Positions 24,531-32,515 of a stretch of DNA of 64,000 nt are shown here, one piece after another (within the stretch, counting starts at the first letter, position 1; the number at the start of each line of letters is the position of its first letter). Below the pieces are notes generated by a model. That model searched no databases. It saw only the letters and a list, made by a program, of their open reading frames with translations, and was not told the DNA's origin. The position numbers were made by a program, and so were the translations under genes. The stretch comes from Anaerocolumna sp. AGMB13020 (GTDB lineage Bacteria > Bacillota > Clostridia > Lachnospirales > Lachnospiraceae), in NCBI RefSeq assembly GCF_033100115.1, contig NZ_CP136910.1, forward strand, positions 5,746,647-5,810,646, written 5' to 3'.

Positions 24531-24688
24531 TTTGTTTTCCTTGGAAGTATTCTCAGTTCCTTTGAAGACAAACTGGTTGGCGGAAAACAAGACGATTAAG
24601 AAGTCTGCTATCCTCTGTGAATTAACAGTCAATTTTCAACCGATGGAGAAAATACTGAAAGTTTCCATGAAAGAAGGAGAATAGTTTA

Positions 24689-24772
24689 ATGTGGTTGGAT
24701 TATTTTGCCGATAATATTCCTGTAAGCATCCTTGTAATTTTATTTTTTATCATGTTCATACATAAGAAGTAG
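24689..24772 (+). CDS. 27-residue single-helix membrane peptide
   Basis: The short ORF encodes a charged/aromatic head (MWLDYFADN), one hydrophobic helix (VSILVILFFIMFI) and a basic tail (HKK). AAGGAG lies 9 nt before the ATG. The surrounding 340-bp interval has no other convincing gene; an overlapping 60-codon frame (24502-24684) runs through the GH35 terminator and is rejected. The orientation expected from the charges is N-out/C-in. It could be a small membrane regulator or a toxin-like peptide; I recognise no family. No antisense RNA partner was evident. Confidence 0.5.
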   Translation: MWLDYFADNIPVSILVILFFIMFIHKK

Positions 24773-24821
24773 CATTGTAGCTCGATTAATTTGGAAGGCT
24801 TGTAAGGGAGTGAGGGAAGAT

Positions 24822-25394
24822 ATGAATATTAACTTAAAAAGCAATCATGGATTTATAAATACACATACAAGTACAAAAAGTACAAAAGGTAAAACGGCCG
24901 GAGGCAGTCTGAAAGCTGTCTTAGATCAGCACAGAGAAGCTCTGCGGGTATCGCGGGCTGATGATGAAGAGTCCGAGAAAAGAAAGGCAGAAAAGATCGG
25001 TCAAAAGCTTAATGCCGGTAAAAAACTCTCGACCAGTGAGATGGATTTTCTCAGGAGAACCAATCCTGAGCTGTATATGAAAGCTTTGCGTATTCAAATG
25101 AAACGTGAGATGGTAGAAAGCAGTCTTAAGAATTGTAAATCAAAACAAGAAGTTGAAGAAGCAGCGGGTCTTCAGTTAGGCATGATCAATGATATGGACC
25201 CTGACCGGGAAGCAATGATAAATGCTGTCAATGATGTAGTGAAAGAATTTAAGAAGACGGATAAGTATAAGAGCCTGCCACAGGAAAGCGAAGAGAAGAG
25301 AGGCGAAGGATATGGCAGTCTTACCTCAGAGGAATATAACAATAGAGGTGCATTGAGAAAAGAGGATGCAGCTGATTTTGATGTAAAACTATAA
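24822..25394 (+). CDS. Hypothetical charged cytosolic protein
   Basis: This 190-residue hydrophilic, helix-rich protein has no signal or membrane segment and belongs to no family I can name. A low-complexity Thr/Ser/Lys head (TSTKSTKGKT) precedes a charged helical region (RADDEESEKRKAEKIGQKL) and a more ordered centre (LSTSEMDFLRRTNPELYMKALRI). ATG 24822 with GAGGGA 4 nt upstream is preferred over GTG 24810. It stands alone between the small peptide and the propeller gene. The charged-helix pattern suggests a structural or binding role, but no function can be assigned. Confidence 0.7.
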   Translation: MNINLKSNHGFINTHTSTKSTKGKTAGGSLKAVLDQHREALRVSRADDEESEKRKAEKIGQKLNAGKKLSTSEMDFLRRTNPELYMKALRIQMKREMVESSLKNCKSKQEVEEAAGLQLGMINDMDPDREAMINAVNDVVKEFKKTDKYKSLPQESEEKRGEGYGSLTSEEYNNRGALRKEDAADFDVKL

Positions 25395-25495
25395 GCCTTT
25401 CAAGACATTTTTCTCTTTTCATTCCATACAATAGTAAATATAGGTTTGTATGGATAAACTTCGGTCAGCACGGTTAACTGAAGGGAGAGGTGAAG

Positions 25496-26662
25496 ATGGA
25501 ATATAATAATTCTTATAAGATCAAGGGCATGGCAGACTGGTTTAAAAAGAAAAAAGGAATGTACTCCTTTATTTCTCAAAGCTTTGATAATTTACAGGCG
25601 GTGTGTCCGAAACTCTTGAAAACAGAGGTGGCATACCAAAATGATTTCCCTTATACAGCTGAGATAATTAGTGAAGGGTTGACTGTACCCTGGGCAATGG
25701 ATATTACAAAGGACGGAAGAATCTTTGTAACAGAGCGAATCGGTAACATCCGTCTGATACATAAGGATAACAGGGGAGCCGAAACGATATATACCTTTAC
25801 AGCGCCGTTTACCGCTCAGGGTGAGGGTGGTTTACTTGGGCTGGTATTGGACCCTGAATTTGATAAAAATGGATACTTTTATGTTATGTATACCTTTCAG
25901 GCAGAAGATAAATTCTATAACCGGGTAGTGCGTATGCATTATGAGGACGGAAATACAAGAGAAGACAGGATATTACTGGATAATATACCAGGTGGAAGAG
26001 GGCATAACGGCGGCAGAATAAAGATTGGACCCGATAATTTACTTTATATAACAACTGGAGATGGTGATGTACCGGAATCATCACAGAATCTTGAGCTTCT
26101 GTCTGGAAAAATTCTTCGTATCAATCTGGATGGCAGCATACCCTCTGATAATCCTTTCTCAGGTTCACCTGTATATGCTCTGGGTCTTCGTAATCCCCAA
26201 GGGCTTGCCTGGAGTAAGGAGGGTGACTTATATGCTTCCGTACATGGAAACTATGGAAGAGATAAAATAAACATAATTATACCCGGGGGAAATTACGGGT
26301 GGCCTTTGGCGGAAGCGGAGGAAGATCTGGCAGAACAGGGCTTTCAGGCTTCTGTCATCAGCAGTGAAACAGAGACCTGGGCACCATCAGGAATCACCTT
26401 TATTGAAGAAGGACCTTTAAAAGGCAGATTGCTGGTTGCAGCATTAAGAGGAATGGAAGTATTAGAAATGATGCTGTCGGCTGATGGTAGACAGGTAGTA
26501 CAGGTAATACCACGGCTTCAGGACCAATATGGAAGATTGAGAGAAGCCTATAGTGCAGCTGACGGCTCGGTGTATATAACTACCAGTAACTTAGATGGCA
26601 GAGGGCAGCCTCGAGAAGGGGATGACAAGATTATACGGTTGGTACCCATAAGTGAAGAATAG
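25496..26662 (+). CDS. PQQ-type sorbosone/glucose dehydrogenase-like beta-propeller
   Basis: This 388-residue protein matches the glucose/sorbosone dehydrogenase fold: IISEGLTVPWAMDITKDGRIF, ERIGNIRLIHK, GEGGLLGLVLDPEF, GRGHNGGRIKIGPDN, YITTGDGDVP, NPQGLAWSKEGDLYASVHG, GGNYGWP. These are the six-bladed propeller repeats. There is no signal peptide, unlike the periplasmic enzymes of Gram-negatives, and Clostridia rarely make PQQ, so true PQQ dependence is doubtful; Ca2+ or sugar binding without PQQ is possible. ATG 25496 has GAGAGG 5 nt upstream; GTG 25490 is part of that site. A terminator follows. Confidence 0.85.
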   Translation: MEYNNSYKIKGMADWFKKKKGMYSFISQSFDNLQAVCPKLLKTEVAYQNDFPYTAEIISEGLTVPWAMDITKDGRIFVTERIGNIRLIHKDNRGAETIYTFTAPFTAQGEGGLLGLVLDPEFDKNGYFYVMYTFQAEDKFYNRVVRMHYEDGNTREDRILLDNIPGGRGHNGGRIKIGPDNLLYITTGDGDVPESSQNLELLSGKILRINLDGSIPSDNPFSGSPVYALGLRNPQGLAWSKEGDLYASVHGNYGRDKINIIIPGGNYGWPLAEAEEDLAEQGFQASVISSETETWAPSGITFIEEGPLKGRLLVAALRGMEVLEMMLSADGRQVVQVIPRLQDQYGRLREAYSAADGSVYITTSNLDGRGQPREGDDKIIRLVPISEE

Positions 26663-26670
26663 CAATGTTG

Positions 26671-26703
26671 CGGCAGGAAAGCCAGAAGGTTTCTTGCCGT
26701 TTT
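26671..26703 (+). terminator. Intrinsic terminator
   Basis: CGGCAGGAAA (26671-26680) pairs with TTTCTTGCCG (26690-26699, one G-U), followed by TTTT. Confidence 0.8.
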
Positions 26704-26831
26704 GCATTCAATTGAAAAAGGCCTTTTTGTGTTAATTCTAAAAATGAGTAAAAATGAGATAATTACAAAGAATATTAATGTGGTTACGAAATGCAACTGT
26801 AAAAAGAAATTTAGAATGTGAGGTTCCACAT

Positions 26832-27152
26832 ATGGAGAATATGAATACAAATCAATCAGATTTATCTTCTGTACTGCCTATGATGGCATTAAGCGACATC
26901 CCTGAGAGTAAACCGGATGCAAAGGAAATTGTCGCCTTGGTAAAGGACAGCGGGAAAGTTACCGGATATCAGCTTTCTGATGGTAAAGTACTGAACAAAG
27001 AAGAAGGAGTGGAAGCGGCCAGACAGGGTGACATCAAAGGAGTAGGAATTGCCACCCGAAAAGGGAATGAATATTTGAAATCTTTACCCGACGGCAGAGA
27101 GGAAAATAATCTGTCAAATCTTCCTTCAATCACAGATGAAAAACTATCCTAA
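26832..27152 (+). CDS. DUF3892 domain-containing protein
   Basis: The protein is a 106-residue small cytosolic protein. The core VALVKDSGKVTGYQLSDGKVLNKEEGVEAARQGDIKGVGIA (given here by its sense: two short strands, a turn and a helix, about residues 36-76) fits DUF3892, a fold found singly or in pairs in Firmicutes with no known function. A frame from ATG 26778 exists, but GAGG 9 nt before ATG 26832 supports the shorter form. Its neighbours are unrelated enzymes, so context does not help. Confidence 0.7.
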   Translation: MENMNTNQSDLSSVLPMMALSDIPESKPDAKEIVALVKDSGKVTGYQLSDGKVLNKEEGVEAARQGDIKGVGIATRKGNEYLKSLPDGREENNLSNLPSITDEKLS

Positions 27153-27169
27153 AAGCGGTAATCACAAAA

Positions 27170-27212
27170 AGATTAGGATTCTTAACAAAATATGTATAAA
27201 AATCCTTAATCT
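27170..27212 (+). terminator. Weak terminator-like hairpin
   Basis: AGATTAGGATT (27170-27180) pairs with AATCCTTAATCT (27201-27212) with one bulged base. There is no strong U-run. Confidence 0.45.
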
Positions 27213-27291
27213 AACAATAATAAATATGTCAGAGTATTATTATTGAATGAAAGGAACCATTGCTTTTGTAATGGTAATAAGGTAATTTAAA

Positions 27292-27480
27292 ATGAAAGCT
27301 AGTGTTAATCCAGATCTTTGCATAAGCTGTGAATTATGCACAAACCTATGTCCCGACGTTTTTAGTATGGGTGATGACGGTTTTGCTCATGGAATAGACG
27401 ATGCAATTCCGGCAGATAAAGAATCCGAAGCGGAAGACGCCAGAGACAGCTGTCCTACCAGTGCAATTGATATTGATTAA
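27292..27480 (+). CDS. [4Fe-4S] ferredoxin
   Basis: The protein is a 62-residue electron carrier. It has one full motif, C10-x2-C13-x2-C16, completed by the Cys of DSCPTSAI (C54). C20 (LCP) is the extra Cys that in single-cluster ferredoxins of the Thermotoga/Moorella type forms a disulfide instead of a second cluster. The sequence is very acidic, as expected. It is monocistronic, with AAGG 9 nt before the ATG and a strong terminator after it. It probably serves general low-potential electron transfer; no partner is adjacent. Confidence 0.92.
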   Translation: MKASVNPDLCISCELCTNLCPDVFSMGDDGFAHGIDDAIPADKESEAEDARDSCPTSAIDID

Positions 27481-27492
27481 TAAAGGAAATAA

Positions 27493-27539
27493 AAGCAGCT
27501 GTTCGGTTCAAAAACCATAACTGTCAGCTGCTTATTTTT
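27493..27539 (+). terminator. Intrinsic terminator after the ferredoxin gene
   Basis: AAGCAGCTG (27493-27501) pairs with CAGCTGCTT (27525-27533), with an inner GGTT/AACC helix, followed by ATTTTTC. Confidence 0.85.
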
Positions 27540-27595
27540 CTGTCAGTAAAAAGCCTTATTCCTGTACTACGGATTCCATTGCCCCATCATCAGTT

Positions 27596-28783
27596 TCAAT
27601 TTCCTATAGAAGTTTTTAGAGAGGCTTTTTGTCCGGTTAAGAGAACACTGCTGGTAAATGCAGTAAAGGGTGCTACCAGTACCAGACCAATGCTTCCGAT
27701 AAAGGTATCAAGAATTTCTGCAGATACATATTTGTAATTCAATATATTATATATTGGTGTTCCCTGAGCCATAAATACCATCAACAGTGCAATATAACCT
27801 CCGGAATATGCAAGAAGGAGAGTGGTGGTCATCGTTCCCATGGCAGCACGTCCCACATTCATACCGGAGAGAAAAGCATCCTTCCATTTCATTTCGGGTT
27901 TCTTGGAAATTACTTCAGTAATAGCCGAAGTAATATCCACCGCGAGATCCATAACAGCACCGGAAGAGCCGATAAAGATACTTGCCATAAATATTTTGGT
28001 AAGGTTCAGACCTTCATATCCACTGTAAAGCAGACTTTCTGAATTTGGCATAATAGCGCCATGTATCTTATAACTGGTGGTAAACAGCATTCCAAGGATA
28101 CAGGTTACAAGGATTCCAAGAGAGGCACCAGAGATGGCAGCAAGGGCCTTACGGTTGAATCCGAATACCAGTGAAAGAATCAGAATTGTAAGAAAGACAG
28201 TGATAAGTAGTCCAAAGTAAATGGGGTTATGACCGTTTAAATAAAACGGCACTAAGACCTTCCAGATCATCAGGATACTTGTTGCAAAGGAAATCAAGGC
28301 TCTAAAACCTGTTCCTCCCGCTACAACAATTAGTAAAATTGCAAATATTGCTGCGAGGAGGACTTCTTTGTTGATTCGGTAGTGATCGATAAGATTTACG
28401 GAAAGAATTTCAGAAGTATTATAATTTATTACCACCAGAGCTTTATCTCCGGGAGTGAAAATCTTATCTGTTTCCAGGGAGCCATTCAAGAGATTAAAGC
28501 CTGCAACCTGCTGCCCTTTAAATTTTCCGCCTAATAATTCTACCACACAGGTCTGTTCACCGGAACGGATAAGTCCGGTATCGATGATATTTTTATTATC
28601 AACTGATATTACTCTGGCAGAGCAGCGGTCAGTGCCCTGGTAGATAATTGCGCCTTCGTAACCGGTAGGCAGGAGAAGCAGGAATAATAAAACAATAATA
28701 GATAGGAGGACTGGCAGATGGTAAGATAAGTTGCTGCGGAAGCTGCTTATGTATAATTTAAGTTTATTATGAAAAGGCTTCAT
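27596..28783 (-). CDS. YibE/F-family membrane protein
   Basis: The protein is a 395-residue integral membrane protein. A first helix (HLPVLLSIIVLLFLLLLP, about 22-39) is followed by an extracytoplasmic beta domain (about 45-125: YQGTDRCSARVISVD, GGKFKGQQVAGFN). Then come seven or so helices (about 135-385), including ASIFIGSSGAVMDLAVDITSAITEV and SGMNVGRAAMGTMTTTLLLAYSGGY. These conserved polar stretches identify YibE/F. Its function is not established; a transporter or export role has been suggested for relatives. It stands alone, convergent with the ferredoxin gene. Confidence 0.85.
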   Translation of the reverse strand: MKPFHNKLKLYISSFRSNLSYHLPVLLSIIVLLFLLLLPTGYEGAIIYQGTDRCSARVISVDNKNIIDTGLIRSGEQTCVVELLGGKFKGQQVAGFNLLNGSLETDKIFTPGDKALVVINYNTSEILSVNLIDHYRINKEVLLAAIFAILLIVVAGGTGFRALISFATSILMIWKVLVPFYLNGHNPIYFGLLITVFLTILILSLVFGFNRKALAAISGASLGILVTCILGMLFTTSYKIHGAIMPNSESLLYSGYEGLNLTKIFMASIFIGSSGAVMDLAVDITSAITEVISKKPEMKWKDAFLSGMNVGRAAMGTMTTTLLLAYSGGYIALLMVFMAQGTPIYNILNYKYVSAEILDTFIGSIGLVLVAPFTAFTSSVLLTGQKASLKTSIGN

Positions 28784-28860
28784 ACGAATTCCTTTCTCAA
28801 TTCTAATTTAGTTTTTATTTGCTTGGAATTAAAATGTGGTCGTCTAATCTTTCATGGAAC

Positions 28861-28957
28861 CTGATATCTGTTAGGATATCTGTAACTGATATTGAAACTG
28901 ATATTGAAACTGATATCTAAATATGATAACTGAATTTGATATCTGGATAAGATATCT
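28861..28957. repeat. 12-bp-phased GATATC repeat tract
   Basis: About eight imperfect 12-bp units, each centred on GATATC, GATATT or GATAAC, run in register (for example ACTGATATTGAA twice in succession). They lie 78-174 bp upstream of the YibE/F start, in the 468-bp gap between it and the phosphatase gene. The rest of the gap (28958-29251) shows no gene. Confidence 0.75.
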
Positions 28958-29251
28958 ACATATTATCCCGCTGGCCGACAAAAGTGTAAGCTTAAAAGTG
29001 CCACATTCCGAAAAATAAATTATAGGAAGATATGGTGAAATCAACTTATGGGATAGTGTTGGGATTAACTTTTTTTCTTTGCCACAATTGATTTTAGAGG
29101 AATATCCGAAATATCCTTTGAAAAAGAAATGGAGTACTGCTGCATATATAATTCCGCTGATTGCATATAGATGCTTAACATAAGTAAAACAGTAATCAGC
29201 AGTAATCCATTTCTTGGATTATAAGGCAGAAGAAATCGTATAAAGTAGGTA

Positions 29252-30790
29252 TTATTTTACTTTCAGGAGACTTTCAAGATTATAATAAATCTGTGTGTTA
29301 TCATAATACCCAGAGAAAAGATCAGCACCCTGTCCTTGTGCAAATACACCTACCGGAAGTCCTGTATGGGCATAGGAGGAAAAATTAATACCGGATTTGT
29401 TGTTGAGTATATGAGTAATTGTTACCGTCAAGGGTTCATAGGAACCATAAAGGAGATACTCCTCGCTGTTTTCTGCACGTTTACCACTTATGGTTTTTAT
29501 GTAAGCATCTTTTAGCTTCTCATATTCATAAGAGGTGAGCACCAGGTCAGGATTGGTTTTGGCACTGGAATCATTGTCTGCTATAAGACCAAAATTCTTT
29601 TTGATATCTTGAAGAACTGTATCAAAAGCAGTTCCGTTTTCTCTGTATTTCTTCACGTAATCGGAATCAAATTTGGCATAGGAGAGCTTCTGATTGGACA
29701 GGTTGTCAAGGAATGTATTATAATCTGTTCCTGCATAACCAATTGTCAGTCCTCCGGTCTCATGATCTCCGGTTACTAGGATTAAGGTATCATCAGGGTA
29801 TTTTTTATAGAAAGCGATTGCTTCTGATACGGCATCATCAAGTGCAACCGTATCTGCGATAGTAGAACCGGCATCATTTGCATGACAGGCCCAGTCAATC
29901 TTACCACCTTCCACCATCATAAAAAATCCTTTTTCATTGTAAAGCACATCTATGCCTTTTTTTACGTAATCCTTTAGTTTCCATTCGCTGGATTTGGCAT
30001 CGTTTGCATAGGAAAGTGAATTGCTGTCTGCCAGTGTCTCACCGATAATGATAGTCTTTCCGTCGGAGGCTTTTACATTTACTGCATCCTTTTGAGTTGT
30101 TATTACCTTGTAACCTTTCTCTTTAGCAACCTGGTATAGGTTCGTCTGAGGCGTATTCTTATTGTCTCCGTCAGGATTGATTAAAGCACCGCCTGCAAAA
30201 TATTCAAAACCACTGTTAACCATTTCAAGACCGATGGAATAATAGTTGTTTCTGGAAGGCTGATGTGCATAGTAAGCAGCAGGGGTTGCATGATTAAGGT
30301 TAACAGAGGAGATGATACCAACCTTATAGTCTAACTGTTCTTTCACTTTTTCGGAGATCGTTTCATAAGATATTTTTTTGTTCTCGTCCATATTAATGGT
30401 TCCGCTGTATGTCTTATGACCTGTTGAAAGTGAGGTGGCAGTAGAAGCGGAGTCGGGACAAAAAGAAGTGGAATCATAAGTAACAGCTGAACCTGCTACA
30501 GGAAATTTCATGAAATTCAGATATTTGTTACCGGTAAGGACTTTGGTATCCTTTTGCTGATTAATAGCACCGAGGTAATCACTGGCTGCCTGGATCTGTG
30601 GATAGCTCATACCATCACCGATAAACATAAATACATATTTGGGAGCTTTCAAATTGGTTGCTTGTGTTTCTTTCTTGCTTCCGGCAGCAGCACTTTTTGC
30701 ACTGTTAAAATCATTGGTGAATGCAAGGGATAAGAGAAGGACACCTGCCAGAGTACAGGCAGATATTCTCTTAAAGGTTTTATTCATCAT
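29252..30790 (-). CDS. Alkaline phosphatase (PhoA-type)
   Basis: The protein is a 512-residue secreted phosphomonoesterase. The signal peptide spans residues 1-35 (TLAGVLLLSLAFT, cleavage probably near AKSAAA). Metal- and catalysis-related motifs are IGDGMS (D59), CPDSAST with nucleophile S114, THATPAA-like NHATPAAYYAH, EGGKIDWACHAND and VTGDHETGG. It releases phosphate outside the cell. AAGGAG lies before the tandem ATGATG start; the first is used. It is a single gene. A candidate PhoP-type direct repeat lies about 170-185 bp upstream. Confidence 0.93.
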   Translation of the reverse strand: MMNKTFKRISACTLAGVLLLSLAFTNDFNSAKSAAAGSKKETQATNLKAPKYVFMFIGDGMSYPQIQAASDYLGAINQQKDTKVLTGNKYLNFMKFPVAGSAVTYDSTSFCPDSASTATSLSTGHKTYSGTINMDENKKISYETISEKVKEQLDYKVGIISSVNLNHATPAAYYAHQPSRNNYYSIGLEMVNSGFEYFAGGALINPDGDNKNTPQTNLYQVAKEKGYKVITTQKDAVNVKASDGKTIIIGETLADSNSLSYANDAKSSEWKLKDYVKKGIDVLYNEKGFFMMVEGGKIDWACHANDAGSTIADTVALDDAVSEAIAFYKKYPDDTLILVTGDHETGGLTIGYAGTDYNTFLDNLSNQKLSYAKFDSDYVKKYRENGTAFDTVLQDIKKNFGLIADNDSSAKTNPDLVLTSYEYEKLKDAYIKTISGKRAENSEEYLLYGSYEPLTVTITHILNNKSGINFSSYAHTGLPVGVFAQGQGADLFSGYYDNTQIYYNLESLLKVK

Positions 30791-31052
30791 ACTTTCTTTC
30801 TCCTTCTGGGATTGATAAGACCCATTTCCTATTATTAAAGTAGCAGAACAAATCCTGTCCTAACATTAGCCTGCATGCATTTCCGGAGCCAATTTAAGAA
30901 GAACTGTTAATTCATAAATAACATAAGCAGATGAAAAAGACAATAGACTATGGTAATATTTAACATTATGTTTACAGAGGGATTAAAAATTAACAATATT
31001 CTGCATATACTCGCAGTGTGGTATACAAACAATCAGATTGTGGAGGGGTTTC

Positions 31053-31145
31053 TTGAGATTTGCAATAATACTCGATATCTATAAAAAATACTCCCTGGAA
31101 AATCTGTTGTCAGAATACAACAGATTTTTCAAGAAGTATAATTAA
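31053..31145 (+). CDS. Possible 30-residue peptide
   Basis: A TTG-initiated frame has GGAGGGG 5-6 nt upstream, a stronger ribosome site than most genes here. The peptide begins MRFAIILDIYKKYSLENLL and ends KKYN; it is amphipathic and basic. The terminator-like hairpin at 31101-31126 lies inside it, which argues against a stable coding role or suggests a leader-type peptide. I rate it as possible only. Confidence 0.25.
   Translation: MRFAIILDIYKKYSLENLLSEYNRFFKKYN
31101..31130. terminator. Intrinsic terminator
   Basis: AATCTGTTGT (31101-31110) and ACAACAGATT (31117-31126) are perfect 10-bp arms with a 6-nt loop and TTTTTC on the plus strand. It can end the minus-strand LacI transcript (85 nt beyond its stop) or a short plus-strand RNA. 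Confidence 0.7.
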
Positions 31146-31210
31146 CGATAAATCAGATTTATCATATTGAAAGAATATAATGTAATATTTCAAACGGAAA
31201 GGTTATGTTA

Positions 31211-32215
31211 TCAGGCTTTTAGGTTCGTAGTTTCCCGAAGTACTAAATCTGCTGAAAAAACTGTTCTTCCGGCCACATTCTCATTATTAAAAATACGCAT
31301 TAAGGTCAGAACGGTTTGGATACATATAGTCTCTAACTTATTGTCAATGGAGGTCAGTTCCGGTTCACAGCATTTTGCCAGTTTGGAGTTGTTGTGTCCG
31401 ACGATGGAAATATTTTTAGGAATAGCTAATTTCACGGTTTTTGCAAATTTGACCGCACCGATAGCAATTTCATCATCAGCAGCGATAATTCCATTAAAGC
31501 GGCGTCCACTCTTATAAAGTGAAATAAGATAATTCTTAATATCAGTCACATCTCCGGAGCATTCATATACCCGGTTCTGGGATTCTATTTTGTTCTCTTG
31601 GGTTGCCTGAAGAAATCCCTCTTTTTTTTGGATACCGCTAAAGGACAGTAGCCGGTATAAAAAAATGGGGTCTGTATAACCACTTTTAATTAATTTATCT
31701 GTAATATCATAAACCGCCTGATGCTCATCGCATAGGATACAGAATATATTGGGGGCCTTCAGATAACCGTTAATCAACATTACAGGTACCTGATTGGCTG
31801 CTTCTAATATATAATTATTGTCAGAAGAATTTTTTTCTACAAAATTCGAACCCACTAAAATAAGTGCATCCACTTTCTTTGATAAGAGCAGTTTCAGGCA
31901 ATTTTCCTTGTCCTTTGGCTCATAACCGGTACAGCATAATATGGAATTATAGCCATTGTTTTTTAATTCCCGTTCCAGATAAAATACTGCATTGGCAAGA
32001 TAGATATCAGAAGAATCAGCACACAGGATACCGATGGTATTCATAGAGTTAAGCCCCAGCCCACGGGCATAAGCATTAGGCATGTAACCGCTTTCTTCTA
32101 TTATGGATAATACTTTATTTCTGGTTTTTGCACTGACGCTGGGACTGTTATTTAAAACCCGGGATACAGTTGCGATGGAAACACCTGCTTTTTTTGAGAT
32201 ATCATATATATTCAT
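31211..32215 (-). CDS. LacI-family regulator of the uronate regulon
   Basis: The protein is a 334-residue repressor. The helix-turn-helix NIYDISKKAGVSIATVSRVL starts at residue 2, with the hinge MPNAYARGLGL. The effector domain (about 60-330) has SIVGHNNSKLAKCCEPELTS in place of the common GFDD motif. It is divergent from uxaB; its own promoter carries TGTAAGAACTTACA at the start site, and three sister sites mark the uxa promoters. So it is probably the autoregulated local repressor, answering to a hexuronate intermediate such as KDG, tagaturonate or fructuronate (effector inferred). Confidence 0.92.
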   Translation of the reverse strand: MNIYDISKKAGVSIATVSRVLNNSPSVSAKTRNKVLSIIEESGYMPNAYARGLGLNSMNTIGILCADSSDIYLANAVFYLERELKNNGYNSILCCTGYEPKDKENCLKLLLSKKVDALILVGSNFVEKNSSDNNYILEAANQVPVMLINGYLKAPNIFCILCDEHQAVYDITDKLIKSGYTDPIFLYRLLSFSGIQKKEGFLQATQENKIESQNRVYECSGDVTDIKNYLISLYKSGRRFNGIIAADDEIAIGAVKFAKTVKLAIPKNISIVGHNNSKLAKCCEPELTSIDNKLETICIQTVLTLMRIFNNENVAGRTVFSADLVLRETTNLKA

Positions 32216-32256
32216 GCCATACCCCTTTCTTTTTCTATCATTTGTTCTTAACTGAT

Positions 32257-32270
32257 TGTAAGAACTTACA
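32257..32270. promoter_or_regulatory. Uronate operator 1 (autoregulation of lacI)
   Basis: TGTAAGAACTTACA is palindromic except for the central two bases. It lies just downstream of the predicted start of the minus-strand lacI promoter. Confidence 0.75.
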
Positions 32271-32278
32271 TAAGTTTG

Positions 32279-32307
32279 ATTATACAGATATTCTTAAAGT
32301 ATGGCAA
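32279..32307 (-). promoter_or_regulatory. Promoter of the uronate lacI gene
   Basis: On the minus strand TTGCCA (32302-32307), 17 bp, TATAAT (32279-32284). The start near 32272 abuts operator 1. Confidence 0.75.
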
Positions 32308-32344
32308 GTAACAATTTTTCTGTTGCCTGGTTTTCAATTATTAC

Positions 32345-32373
32345 TTGACAAACAGGTGCGTGAACGATAAAGT
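32345..32373 (+). promoter_or_regulatory. Promoter of uxaB
   Basis: TTGACA (32345-32350), 17 bp, TAAAGT (32368-32373). The predicted start falls in operator 2. Confidence 0.65.
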
Positions 32374-32377
32374 AATA

Positions 32378-32393
32378 ATGTAAGCGCTTACAT
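32378..32393. promoter_or_regulatory. Uronate operator 2, also a perfect cre-like site
   Basis: ATGTAAGCGCTTACAT is a perfect 16-bp palindrome. Besides matching the three sister operators it is the only one with a central CG, and it fits the CcpA cre consensus WTGNNARCGNWWWCAW at every position, so dual control is possible. Confidence 0.8.
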
Positions 32394-32515
32394 AAGCGAT
32401 AGACTATTTGAAGCAAGGTGCTAATATCCACACCTGACAGCTTGTTGTTATATCCATTTGGAGGTTTACTTAAGCACAGGCTGGAAGAAAAGAAAAAGAT
32501 AAACGAGGTAGAGAG

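Larger units (their letters stand above)
30791..31210. other. 420-bp intergenic region with Pho-box-like repeat and hairpin
   Basis: Between two minus-strand genes. It contains TTAACA (30960) and TTTACA (30971), spaced 11 bp start to start as in Firmicute PhoP boxes, a third TTAACA at 30990, a short plus-strand ORF (31053-31145) and a perfect 10-bp hairpin (31101-31126). Confidence 0.5.

Noticed and set aside
24502..24684. 60-codon plus-strand frame
   Set aside because: It begins inside the terminator of the GH35 gene and has no protein-like composition.
29140..29210. Terminator of the alkaline phosphatase gene from GCTGATT/AATCAGC
   Set aside because: The arms are short and far apart (about 35 nt) and no U-run follows on the minus strand.
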